Below the pieces are notes generated by a model. That model ran no database searches and had not been told where the DNA came from. It was given only the letters and a program-made list of their open reading frames with translations. Positions 34,926 to 43,335 of a stretch of DNA of 64,000 bases are shown here, one piece after another. How positions within the stretch are numbered: the stretch's first letter is position 1; each line of letters opens with the position of its first letter. This stretch comes from Polyangium jinanense (GTDB lineage: Bacteria > Myxococcota > Polyangia > Polyangiales > Polyangiaceae): NCBI RefSeq assembly GCF_028435365.1, contig NZ_JAGTJJ010000028.1:85444-149443 (forward strand). Reading direction: 5' to 3'. Both the position numbers and the translations under genes were made by a program.

Positions 34926-34930
34926 AGCGC

Positions 34931-35662
34931 CTACGTTCCGCCCTGACCTCCGCAGGCGGGATTGAACGGCAAGGACTCGCCATCTCCCGCATTGTTCAAT
35001 GCGTCGAGAACCGCGCCCAGAACCAGGCGGCGCTCGTCGCTGCCCTCGTCGAACGCAACGTCCCCGAGGGCGAGGAGCTCGTCCACCGTCTCGAGATCCC
35101 CATCGGCGTCGACGTCCGCGAAGACGTAGTTACCGATACCGAATGCCTTGGCGTTGAACTTCGCCGCGAGGAGCTGGTGGCCCAGGATGATCTGCGCGTC
35201 GCCCTTGGGCGGCGTCTGGAAATACGCCTGTACCTCAGCCGACGAATCGAATGTCACGGTCGCGCCGAGCGAGACCGGCAAGAGCGAGAGCCCACCCACG
35301 ACGCCATCGATGACGCAGGTGTGGTTCTTCCAGAAACCCTGCGTCCGCGTGAGGAGCGGAACGTCGCATTCGTCGGGCGGATCCGTCGGATCCGGAGGCG
35401 GATCCGTGGGCGGATCGGTCGGATCCGGCGGCTCCGTGGGAGGCGGCTCCGTGGGAGGCGGCTCCGTGGGAGGCGGTTCCGTGGACGGCGGGGCAACGAT
35501 CGAGGGCAGCTCACTCGCAGGAGCACACGGCTCCGGCGCGGGAACAATCGCGAATTTGACGCCACGCAGCGGGTCGAATGACGCCTGCTCGGAAGAAGCC
35601 TGCTCGCAACCGAGCAGGAGGAAGAGGGAGGCTACCGCAACGGCAAATGACGAGTTGCGCAT
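34931..35662 (-). CDS. Lipoprotein with Pro-rich spacer and TQGFWKNH domain
   Basis: A 243-residue lipoprotein (LLGC, Cys 19). A TEPPP repeat spacer runs from about residue 57 to 95. The following domain begins LLTRTQGFWKNHTCVID, a motif seen in many secreted bacterial and archaeal surface proteins. It ends with Asp/Leu-rich sequence and a Cys-Gly tail. The Pro-rich stalk suggests display away from the membrane. The function is unknown. It is convergent with the M28 peptidase, with only a 5-base gap. Confidence 0.75.
   Translation of the reverse strand: MRNSSFAVAVASLFLLLGCEQASSEQASFDPLRGVKFAIVPAPEPCAPASELPSIVAPPSTEPPPTEPPPTEPPPTEPPDPTDPPTDPPPDPTDPPDECDVPLLTRTQGFWKNHTCVIDGVVGGLSLLPVSLGATVTFDSSAEVQAYFQTPPKGDAQIILGHQLLAAKFNAKAFGIGNYVFADVDADGDLETVDELLALGDVAFDEGSDERRLVLGAVLDALNNAGDGESLPFNPACGGQGGT
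35427..35486. repeat. 15-bp tandem repeat coding for TEPPP
   Basis: Four tandem copies of GGCGGCTCCGTGGGA (the last with three differences) encode the proline-rich stalk of the overlapping lipoprotein. Exact copies make the stalk length likely to vary between strains. Confidence 0.8.
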
Positions 35663-35745
35663 GACGGAAGTATACACTCCGCACGCACCATTGAAAGGAC
35701 GAATCGAGACGAAATCGATGGTCAATGCAGTGACCATCTCCTGCG

Positions 35746-37083
35746 TCAGGGAGCGTGCCAATGCAGCGCTGCGCGCACCCTCGCACTGCTGCCGTCGTCC
35801 GTGCAGGTGAACGTGCCGCGGCCGAGGTTTCTCTCGATGCACGCGGAAAGCTCACGATCGGTCGTCCCGACGACCACCTTGCCCGCGGCGGGCACGCCGT
35901 CCTCGCGGATGTCGAGATCGACCACGATCACGCTGCCGGCAGGGGCCGCGCAACGCGCGAGCGGCGCTTGCAACGAATCGACGTTGTCGACCACGAGCCG
36001 CTTGACGGACGTGTATCGCTTCTTCCCGTCGACCACCTGATCCATCGAATGCCAGTCGTCCTCGACGTGGATGTTCGTGCTCGCCTCGATCACACGGAGC
36101 TCCGGCCGCGGCTTTCCGGCGAGATCCGGCGCCTCGTATCGGACGCGGATCGTGCGCCGCCCGGGCCGCTTGCTGATCGCCGTCGAACCCACGAGCGCCT
36201 GGCACACGCAAGCCTCGCGCGCGCCCTCGCGGCCGTCCCGCAGGTCGAGGTTTTCCATTTCGCAATACCGCCCGCCCGCATCGCCCTGCACGAGAAAATC
36301 GCGGGTCACGTCGTCATCGTTCGCAAAACATGCGGCGAGGCTGCCCGCGCGATCTTTCCAGTCGATGCTCCCGGGGTCACACCGACCGAAGTTTTGATAC
36401 TCGCAGAGCGTGAGGGGACCTTCGCGGAGGGCGCTGCTATCAGCCCACACCAGGAGGCCGGCGACGCCACCGATGAGGCCGCCCGCGCCGTCGTTGCGGA
36501 CGAGCGACGCGAACGCCGCGCGATATCGATCCACGATCCCGAGCTTCCGATCCCAGGGCGCCTGGAACGTGACCTCGGGGCCGCCCGTGCGCGGAAGAAT
36601 GTTGACCCAGAGCTCCTCGCCCTTGCCCCCCGCGACCCCGGAGACGTGGATGACGTCCGTCGTCAACCACCCCTCGTCGTGGGCGCGCCGCGACAGGGGT
36701 TCGCCCTCGTAGGCGCATCGATGCCCGGTTTTCTGGGAGACGGGCCGCAATTTCGGATCGACCATGGCCGGCCCGAGAATCAGGTAATCGGGCGCGACCC
36801 GGGCGAGGTGCGCCGCGAGCTCGGCGCGGAGGGCCGCTCGTTCGGCGCGGAAGAGCCGGTCGTCCTCGATCGGGATCACCGCGACCTCGGGCCGCTGGGC
36901 CGAGGCCGGCGGCTGCGCGGCCGCCTGCGCCGGCGGCTGCGGCGCGGGCGCGGCCGTTTGCGGATCCGACACGATGGTCGCTTGAAGCGGAGATTGGACG
37001 ACGCAGGATGCGCCGAGGAGCGCGCTCCCGAGGGTCAGGAGCGTGGCGCGCGCAGGAGCCGGGGTTTGCATGGCAAAACGCAT
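35746..37083 (-). CDS. Large lipoprotein of unknown function
   Basis: A 445-residue lipoprotein (GASC, Cys 27) with an Ala/Pro/Gln linker to about residue 65. The region after it (VAVIPIEDDRLFRAERAALRAEL) looks like the start of a domain that sets up a curli/TolB-like sensor fold. The mature part contains about ten Cys and a TonB-like end. The last 90 residues (VVDLDIREDGVPAAGKVVV ... CIERNLGRGTF) resemble the AgmX/PglI C-terminal domain of myxobacterial envelope proteins. The start overlaps the stop of the upstream gene in a TGATG junction. Confidence 0.7.
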   Translation of the reverse strand: MRFAMQTPAPARATLLTLGSALLGASCVVQSPLQATIVSDPQTAAPAPQPPAQAAAQPPASAQRPEVAVIPIEDDRLFRAERAALRAELAAHLARVAPDYLILGPAMVDPKLRPVSQKTGHRCAYEGEPLSRRAHDEGWLTTDVIHVSGVAGGKGEELWVNILPRTGGPEVTFQAPWDRKLGIVDRYRAAFASLVRNDGAGGLIGGVAGLLVWADSSALREGPLTLCEYQNFGRCDPGSIDWKDRAGSLAACFANDDDVTRDFLVQGDAGGRYCEMENLDLRDGREGAREACVCQALVGSTAISKRPGRRTIRVRYEAPDLAGKPRPELRVIEASTNIHVEDDWHSMDQVVDGKKRYTSVKRLVVDNVDSLQAPLARCAAPAGSVIVVDLDIREDGVPAAGKVVVGTTDRELSACIERNLGRGTFTCTDDGSSARVRAALHWHAP

Positions 37084-37430
37084 CAATCGATGGTGATCGT
37101 CAAAGCCTGGCCGATGACGTGGCATTCATCGGAGGTCACCGTGACATTCGCGGTCTTCGTCGCCATGTCGCGCGTTGCGGTAATGACGAAGTCGCCCGCC
37201 TCTTCCACGCCGCAATCGTAGGTGTTCTCGATGACCTGCTCGCACGGCTTCGCGGCGCCGCCGTTCACCGTATACGTGAGCTCGGCGTCGGTGACGGCCG
37301 TTTCGGTGCTGTCGACGACGGTGACCGTCACGGAGACCGCGGCGATCGTGGTGCATTGGACCTCGTCGGAGCTACAGGCCGCGAGCGGGAGGAGGCAAAA
37401 CGGGAGGAGGGACGCGAGGAGCAAGCGCAT
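37083..37430 (-). CDS. Small lipoprotein, regulatory beta-domain type
   Basis: A 115-residue lipoprotein (LAAC, Cys 19). The mature part is about 95 residues of beta-strand pattern (VSVTVTVVDSTETAVTDAEL ...), like a single carboxypeptidase-regulatory or Cna-B domain. It has five Cys in the mature form. It is coupled to the larger lipoprotein downstream by a 1-base overlap, so the two products probably act together at the envelope. Confidence 0.7.
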   Translation of the reverse strand: MRLLLASLLPFCLLPLAACSSDEVQCTTIAAVSVTVTVVDSTETAVTDAELTYTVNGGAAKPCEQVIENTYDCGVEEAGDFVITATRDMATKTANVTVTSDECHVIGQALTITID

Positions 37431-37531
37431 GCCCGAGGGCTTTACCGAGCGCTCGCCGGCCGGGCAAATTCTCGGCGGAGACCGCGCGCCGCCCGCCGCC
37501 TGGCCTGGCTTCTGCACGCACTCGGGGGCCG

Positions 37532-38929
37532 ATGCGACGCTTTTTCGACACCCTCCGGATCCGAGCGACTTCGTCCGCGGGGCGAGCCTCCGAACGCGAC
37601 GCGCGGGGGCTCTCGGTCAGCGACGGCGTCTATTTCGTGGTCGGCATCGTGATCGGCGCGGGCATCTTCAAGACGCCCTCGCTCGTCGCGGCGAACGTGA
37701 CGAGCGCGAGGAGCGCCATGCTCGCCTGGGTGCTCGGAGGTGTGGCCTCCTTGCTCGGCGCGCTCTGTTATGCCGAGCTCGCCTCGACGTACCCCCACAA
37801 AGGCGGCGATTACCACTACCTCACGCGAGCGTTCGGCGGCACGGTGGGGTTTCTCTTCGCCTGGTCGCGCATGACCGTCATCCAGACGGGATCCATCACC
37901 ATGCAGGCCTTTCTCATCGGGGATTACGCCTCCCGGGTGGCCTCGTTCGGCCCGCACTCCGCGTCGGTCTGGGCTGCCCTCGTCATCGCCCTCCTGACCG
38001 GCGCGAACATCGCCGGCCTGAAGCAATGCCGCGTCCTGCAGCGTGCGCTCACGGCCGCGCTCGTCCTTGGCCTCGTGCTCGTGGTCGTCGCTGGCCTCGT
38101 CCTCACGCCCGCGCCGGCTCCGGCCACTGCGGCGACGGCGACCGCGGCGAACCCGGCGTTTGGCCTGGCGATGGTCTTCGTGCTCCTCACGTACGGCGGA
38201 TGGAACGAGGCGGCCTACCTCTCGGCCGAGCTGCGCGGCGGCCGGCGCGCTGTCGTGCGGGTGCTGGTCATTGGCATTGGCCTCATCACGGCGATTTACT
38301 TGGCCGTCAACCTGATCTTCCTCCGTGGCCTCGGGTTCCAGGCCATTGCCGGTTCCGACGCCGTCGCGGCCGATCTCATGCGCCGGGCCATCGGTCCCGT
38401 GGGCGTCCCGCTCATCAGCATTCTCGTCTCGCTCGCTGCGCTGAGCACGATGAACGCGACCATCTTCACGGGAGCGCGCACGACGTTCGCGCTCGGCCAG
38501 AGCTTCGCGCCCTTCCGGCGCCTCGGCCGGTGGCACGACGGGGCCGACACCCCGCGGAGCGCGCTCGTCGTCCAGGGCGCCATTGCGCTCGCGCTGGTCC
38601 TCCTCGGCGACGTCACGCGCGGCGGATTCGTGACCATGGTCGAATACACGGCTCCCGTCTTCTGGGGGTTTCTCCTGCTCGTGGGCCTGTCGCTCTTCGT
38701 GCTCCGCAAAAAGGACCCCGACGCCGCGCGTCCCTTCCGCGTGCCGCTGTATCCCCTCGTGCCGGTGCTCTTTTGCGGCGTCTGCCTGCACATGCTCCGG
38801 TCGAGCCTGGCGTACACGGGCATTGGCGCGCTCGTGGGCGTGGGTGTGCTCCTTGCTGGTGTGCCGGTGCTGCTCCTTCCGCGCGCGCGAGGTCTCGCGC
38901 GGCGGCGGGCGGCGGAGGCTCGTCGCTAA
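37532..38929 (+). CDS. APC-superfamily amino acid permease
   Basis: A 465-residue transporter with about twelve transmembrane segments. The first helix has the APC signature GVYFVVGIVIGAGIFKTP, with the unwound Gly-rich turn that binds the substrate amine and carboxylate. A second broken helix (LLTYGGWNEAAYLSAEL) sits at about residue 215. The layout fits the LAT/YfnA-like branch. It likely imports amino acids by proton coupling. It begins at the ATG at 37532 and is followed 28 bases later by an exported methyltransferase gene. Confidence 0.88.
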   Translation: MRRFFDTLRIRATSSAGRASERDARGLSVSDGVYFVVGIVIGAGIFKTPSLVAANVTSARSAMLAWVLGGVASLLGALCYAELASTYPHKGGDYHYLTRAFGGTVGFLFAWSRMTVIQTGSITMQAFLIGDYASRVASFGPHSASVWAALVIALLTGANIAGLKQCRVLQRALTAALVLGLVLVVVAGLVLTPAPAPATAATATAANPAFGLAMVFVLLTYGGWNEAAYLSAELRGGRRAVVRVLVIGIGLITAIYLAVNLIFLRGLGFQAIAGSDAVAADLMRRAIGPVGVPLISILVSLAALSTMNATIFTGARTTFALGQSFAPFRRLGRWHDGADTPRSALVVQGAIALALVLLGDVTRGGFVTMVEYTAPVFWGFLLLVGLSLFVLRKKDPDAARPFRVPLYPLVPVLFCGVCLHMLRSSLAYTGIGALVGVGVLLAGVPVLLLPRARGLARRRAAEARR

Positions 38930-38957
38930 CGCAATCGATCACGAGGAGAGAGGGCCC

Positions 38958-39821
38958 ATGCCGAAGCGAATGCTCGTTCCGTACCTCGCACTTTGCCTCC
39001 TGCCGGCGACTGCACACGCCGAGGGCGCGCGCAAGCCCCAGGTGACGCGGGTCGCGCAAGGACAGGAGACCGTCCAGAAAGACGTGCCCTTCGTGCCCAC
39101 GCGCGAGGAGACCGTGACGCGAATGCTCGGCATCGCCGGCGTGACGAAAGATGACGTCGTCTACGACCTCGGCAGTGGCGACGGCCGCATCGTGGTCATG
39201 GCCGCGCAAAAGCTCGGCGCGCGCGCCGTCGGCGTCGAGATCGATCCGGTGCGCATCCAGGAGGCGAACACCAATGCCAAGGCGGCCGGCGTCACCAATC
39301 GCGTAGAGTTCCGGCAGCAGAGCCTCTTCGACGCGGACATCAAGGACGCGACCGTCGTCACGCTTTACCTCCTGCCCTCGGTCAACCTGAAGATCCGCAA
39401 CAAATTGCTCACCGAGCTCAAGCCCGGCGCGCGGATCGTCTCGCACGACTTCGACATGGGGGAATGGCGGCCCGACCGGAAAGAAAACGTCGGCGACGAC
39501 AAGGTGTATCTGTGGATCGTCCCCGCTAGCGTGCAGGGCACGTACCGTTTGTCGGTCCCCACGGCGCAGGGCGAGGCGCCGGCCACGCTCACGCTCAAGC
39601 AGGAGTTCCAGGACGTGAGCGGCACGCTCCAGATCGGCAATCGGCGCTTGCCGCTCGCGGAGGTGGTCCTGCAGGGCGACGCGTTGAGCTTCCGCACGGC
39701 CGAGGGCCCCGAGATGCATTTCCGCGGCCGTGTCGAGGGGACACGCATTCACGGGAACGTCATGCCGGCCGGCGGGCAATCGCGGGCATTCACGGCGCAG
39801 CGGGAGGGGACGAGCCCGTGA
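38958..39821 (+). CDS. Exported SAM-methyltransferase-fold protein
   Basis: A 287-residue protein with a clear signal peptide (cleavage probably after AHA, residue 21). It has a class I methyltransferase core: motif I VVYDLGSGDGRIV (about 68-80), an acidic VGVEIDP, and VTLYLLPSVN. A beta-rich extension of about 90 residues follows. The export signal on an enzyme fold that needs cytosolic S-adenosylmethionine is odd. GAGGAGAG precedes the ATG at 38958. It may bind another ligand, or methylate during export. Confidence 0.8.
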   Translation: MPKRMLVPYLALCLLPATAHAEGARKPQVTRVAQGQETVQKDVPFVPTREETVTRMLGIAGVTKDDVVYDLGSGDGRIVVMAAQKLGARAVGVEIDPVRIQEANTNAKAAGVTNRVEFRQQSLFDADIKDATVVTLYLLPSVNLKIRNKLLTELKPGARIVSHDFDMGEWRPDRKENVGDDKVYLWIVPASVQGTYRLSVPTAQGEAPATLTLKQEFQDVSGTLQIGNRRLPLAEVVLQGDALSFRTAEGPEMHFRGRVEGTRIHGNVMPAGGQSRAFTAQREGTSP

Positions 39822-39890
39822 GGGCGCTCGACGTGGACGGCGCCTGGGCCCATGGACCTCGTGCGCGGCCGCGCGGAAAGGAAAGGGGAC

Positions 39891-40142
39891 ATGGCCAAAC
39901 AGGGGGCGGGCAAGCGTGACGAGGCGGGCGCCGAGCGGATCGAGCCCGGGCAATCGACGCGGACCGTGAATCCGGACGCGAGCGGATCCATCGCCGACAT
40001 CGCTCGGCAGCAGGGAGCGAGCCAGCGCGGCTATACCGCCGACAATCCGCATCAATACGACGAACCAGCCCCGCCGGGCGCCAAGATCACGGGAGATCCG
40101 GGCCGCGCGATGGGAGGCCCGCGAAAAGGAGGAAACGCATGA
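39891..40142 (+). CDS. Small hydrophilic, likely disordered protein
   Basis: An 83-residue protein rich in Gly, Ala, Asp, Gln and Lys, with no hydrophobic core. The frame begins at the ATG after GAAAGGGGA. It overlaps the next gene by 4 bases (ATGA). Composition is like desiccation or stress-protective proteins, but no LEA or KGG motif can be named with confidence. The pair with the following gene is a compact dicistron. Confidence 0.6.
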   Translation: MAKQGAGKRDEAGAERIEPGQSTRTVNPDASGSIADIARQQGASQRGYTADNPHQYDEPAPPGAKITGDPGRAMGGPRKGGNA

Positions 40143-40399
40143 GCCAATCGAACCAGCGTGGAGCGCCGCTCGGAGAAGCGCCGGGATACGGCGATCTCAC
40201 CGAGGGCAATGTCGGCAACCAGGGCGCGGTCGATCCCGGCCGGCAAAACGTCCCGCAGGACAAACAGGACCGCGACGAGCCCCCCGGCACGTCTGAGCCC
40301 CCGCTCGGCACGAATGTCGGCGGCGAGCAGAGCCAAGGAGCCACGCGCCACGTGGGTCGGGACCCAGGCAAAGGCTCGCAGGGCTTCGGCAACGAATAA
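40139..40399 (+). CDS. Small hydrophilic, likely disordered protein
   Basis: An 86-residue, Gly/Gln/Asn/Asp-rich protein without hydrophobic segments, translationally coupled to the previous gene. Motif-like pieces such as GDLTEGNVGNQG and HVGRDPGKGSQGFGNE suggest an extended conformation. The function is unknown. Its similarity in composition to the upstream partner suggests a joint structural or stress role. Confidence 0.6.
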   Translation: MSQSNQRGAPLGEAPGYGDLTEGNVGNQGAVDPGRQNVPQDKQDRDEPPGTSEPPLGTNVGGEQSQGATRHVGRDPGKGSQGFGNE

Positions 40400-40518
40400 C
40401 TCCATCCCTGTACCTCGCCCGCGGCGCACCCCCGCGGCTGCGCCTGTCTCTCCGTTGGCACCTCATTTGCTCAGTCTCGCCGTCGGGCTTTCCCCCTGGC
40501 GACGACGAGAGGTGCCTT

Positions 40519-41742
40519 GTGCGCAAGACGACGACGATGGCTTTGATCTCCTTGACCTGCATGGCTGCCCTTGCCGCTTGCGAGGGCCCCGCTTCCGAGA
40601 CGCCCGATCCCATCGATCCGCCGGATCCCCCAGTGGCGACCGACGACGGGCTTGATCTCCCCGCGACGCCCTACAACTACGCCGAGATCGATTTGCCGCA
40701 GCATTTCCAGGGCCCGCTCGCGCAGGATCAGGACAACACGCCTCTGGCAAACCCCATCACCAACGACGGCGCGACCCTCGGCCGCGTGCTCTTCTACGAC
40801 ACAACCCTTTCGAAAAACGGCGCCGTCGCCTGCGCTTCCTGCCATCAGCAGAAGGACGCCTTCGCCGACACGACGCGACTGAGCCTCGGCTTCGAGGGCG
40901 GCGAGACCGGGCGCAACTCGATGAGCGTCGAAGGCGCCCGCTACTATCGCAACGGCCGCTTCTTCTGGGACGAACGCGCCGCCACGCTCGAAGATCAGGT
41001 GCTCGGGCCGATCCAGGATCCCGTCGAGATGGGCCTCACCCTCGAGGAGCTCGTCGCGAACGTCTCCGCGAAGAGCTACTACCCGGCGCTCTTCGAAAAA
41101 GCGTTCGGCGACCCTGCGATCACCTCGGATCGCATCTCGCGCGCCCTCGCGCAGTTCGTCCGATCGATCGTCTCGTACCGCTCGCGCTTCGACGAGGGCA
41201 TCGAGGCCGCGGGCGGCAACATCGCTGCCGACTTCCCGAACTTCACGCCCGAGGAGAACGCGGGCAAGGCTCTCTTCCTCGGCCCCGCGGGCGGCTGCGC
41301 GGCGTGTCACCTCGACGACGGCCCGCCTCACCCGCCGCCGCGCCGGAACAACGCGTTTTTCTTCATCGCCATCCCCACGAACAACGGCCTCGACGCGACC
41401 ACCGACATCGATGACAACGGCCTCGGCGAGATCACGGGCAACCCCGAGGACAATGGCCGGTTCAAGTCGTCCTCGCTCCGCAACGTGGCGCTCACCGCGC
41501 CTTACATGCACGACGGCCGCTTCGAGACCCTCGCCGAGGTCGTCGAGCATTACAACTCCGGCGTGAAGCCGCACCCGAACCTCGACCCGCGCCTGCGCGT
41601 CCAGGGCTCGACCGAGCCCCGCAAGTTGAACCTCACGCCCGAGCAAAAGGCCTCGCTCGTCGCTTTCTTGAAGACGCTCACCGACGAGGAGTTGCTCGTC
41701 GATCCGATGTACGCGGACCCGTTCGAAAAGGCCTCCCCCTGA
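40519..41742 (+). CDS. Di-haem cytochrome c peroxidase (MauG/CcpA type) lipoprotein
   Basis: A 407-residue exported protein, probably a lipoprotein (LAAC, Cys 21). Two haem c sites are present: CASCH (105-109) and CAACH (260-264). The usual peroxidase residues lie between and after them (RNGRFFWDERA, LRNVALTAPYMHDGRF). It should reduce hydrogen peroxide with electrons from small cytochromes, or act in MauG-like oxidation. The start is a GTG behind GAGAGGTG. It stands alone between the small hydrophilic proteins and the cyclase. Confidence 0.9.
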   Translation: MRKTTTMALISLTCMAALAACEGPASETPDPIDPPDPPVATDDGLDLPATPYNYAEIDLPQHFQGPLAQDQDNTPLANPITNDGATLGRVLFYDTTLSKNGAVACASCHQQKDAFADTTRLSLGFEGGETGRNSMSVEGARYYRNGRFFWDERAATLEDQVLGPIQDPVEMGLTLEELVANVSAKSYYPALFEKAFGDPAITSDRISRALAQFVRSIVSYRSRFDEGIEAAGGNIAADFPNFTPEENAGKALFLGPAGGCAACHLDDGPPHPPPRRNNAFFFIAIPTNNGLDATTDIDDNGLGEITGNPEDNGRFKSSSLRNVALTAPYMHDGRFETLAEVVEHYNSGVKPHPNLDPRLRVQGSTEPRKLNLTPEQKASLVAFLKTLTDEELLVDPMYADPFEKASP

Positions 41743-41782
41743 ACGCTCGCGCAGCCGTGGGGAGCTGGTAGGATCGAGCGGC

Positions 41783-43231
41783 ATGACGCCCTCCGACCTC
41801 TCCCTTCGGCTCGACGTCCTCCGCGGCAAGAACCGCTTTTCGGCGCGCACCCTCGACGATTTCGCGGCGTACGTCACGAGCGCGCCGGACGAGGCCCTCT
41901 TCCGCATGAGCCCTCTCCGGTATGCGGCGAGCCACGGCCTCGACGAGCAAGAGGGCATCGAGTTCTTCCTCCATGCCACGCACGTCGGCATCCTCGATTT
42001 CGCCTGGGGCATGCTTTGCCCCGGCTGCATGGCTTTCCTCACGACCTCCGGCGGATTGCGCGCGCTCCAGTCGAAGCACTGCAACTTCTGCAACCTCCAC
42101 CTCGAGGGATCCATCGACGACCGCGTCGAGGTCGCGTTCACCGTGGCCCCCTCGGCGCGCCGCATCCGCTTTCATTCGCCCGACAGCGTCGATCCGCGCG
42201 AGGACGCCATCCGGCTCTACTTCTCGTCGAGCGTCGCGCCTGCATCGAGCCCGCACCGCGCGCTTGGCGAGAGCATCCTCGCCGCGGGACGCGCGCTCCC
42301 CGGCGAGGCCCACGTCGCGGCCGTCGACTTTACCGAAGCCGGGCAGTTCGTCCTGCTCGCGCCCGCGGGCCACGTTGCCGTGTACGTCCGCGTGAAGGCG
42401 GGCGGCCCGCGCGAGGCCTCGTTCGAGCTGCTCGACGGCCGTGCGATCCCGGCCCGCGTCGACGTCGGCACGGGCCGCGTCGAGCTCCGCATGTTGAACC
42501 GCACGACCCATGCCGTCGGGTATTTCGTCGCGCCTGTCGGCGGCACCTGGCCCGATCCGGCCGAGCCCGGAAAACCCCTCACACACCCGCTGCTCCCGTA
42601 CCTCACCGGGGCGCGGCTCGTCTCGTCGCAGTCGTTCCGCGACCTCTTTCGCGCCGAAAGCATCCCCTCCGAGGGCGGGCTCGAGCTCAAGCGCGTCACC
42701 GTCCTCTTTACCGACCTCACGGGCTCCACGGCCCTTTACGAGCGCGTCGGCGATCTCCGCGCCTATGACCTCGTCCGCAAGCATTTTTCCGTCCTCCGCT
42801 CGATCGCCGCGGCGCAGGGCGGGGCCATCGTGAAGACCATCGGCGACGCGGTCATGGCGAGCTTTGCCGAGCCGATCCACGCGATGCGCGCTGCGATCCT
42901 CATGAACCGGGCGATCGCCGAGCTGAAAGAGGTGGACCTTCTGCTCAAGATCGGCCTGCACACGGGGCCTTGCATCGCGGTCGAGCTCAACGAGCGCCTC
43001 GATTACTTTGGCCGCACCGTCAACATCGCGGCGCGCGTGCAGGGCCTTGCGAGGGCCGGGGAGATCGTGTGCACGAGCGAGGTGTTCGAGGCGCCCGGGG
43101 TCGAAGGCGCCGTGCACGCGGCCGAGCTCGTCGCGACGCGCGCCACGGCGCCGCTCAAGGGCATCGCGGGCGAGGTGCCCGTCGTGCGTATGGTCCGCGC
43201 GGGGGCGGAAGCGCCTCTGTCCATCCCGTAA
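41783..43231 (+). CDS. Class III adenylate/guanylate cyclase with Cys4 N-terminal region
   Basis: A 482-residue soluble cyclase. The C-terminal catalytic domain (about 303-475) has the first metal Asp311 (LFTDLTGST) and second Asp355 (KTIGDAVMA). Lys351 and Asp408 fit adenine selectivity, and Asn/Arg transition-state residues appear in NIAARV. The N-terminal 290 residues resemble the DUF5939 region and contain CPGC (79-82) and CNFC (100-103). These could bind zinc. It likely makes cAMP in response to an intracellular signal. No membrane segment is present. Confidence 0.85.
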   Translation: MTPSDLSLRLDVLRGKNRFSARTLDDFAAYVTSAPDEALFRMSPLRYAASHGLDEQEGIEFFLHATHVGILDFAWGMLCPGCMAFLTTSGGLRALQSKHCNFCNLHLEGSIDDRVEVAFTVAPSARRIRFHSPDSVDPREDAIRLYFSSSVAPASSPHRALGESILAAGRALPGEAHVAAVDFTEAGQFVLLAPAGHVAVYVRVKAGGPREASFELLDGRAIPARVDVGTGRVELRMLNRTTHAVGYFVAPVGGTWPDPAEPGKPLTHPLLPYLTGARLVSSQSFRDLFRAESIPSEGGLELKRVTVLFTDLTGSTALYERVGDLRAYDLVRKHFSVLRSIAAAQGGAIVKTIGDAVMASFAEPIHAMRAAILMNRAIAELKEVDLLLKIGLHTGPCIAVELNERLDYFGRTVNIAARVQGLARAGEIVCTSEVFEAPGVEGAVHAAELVATRATAPLKGIAGEVPVVRMVRAGAEAPLSIP

Positions 43232-43240
43232 CGGCGCCTC

Positions 43241-43282
43241 GGATGGAGGTTTCAGCCTCCATCCCTGGAGGCGCGAACCTCC
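43241..43282 (+). terminator. Two hairpins after the cyclase gene
   Basis: GGATGGAGG and CCTCCATCC (9-bp stem, TTTCAG loop), then GGAGG and CCTCC around CGCGAA, lie 10 bases after the cyclase stop. The T-tract is absent, but position and stem strength suggest a transcription end or an mRNA-stabilising structure. Confidence 0.4.
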
Positions 43283-43335
43283 ATCTCCATCGTACCGCTT
43301 GCGGGTAGGATGACGCGCTCGAACGAGGCACGCGA

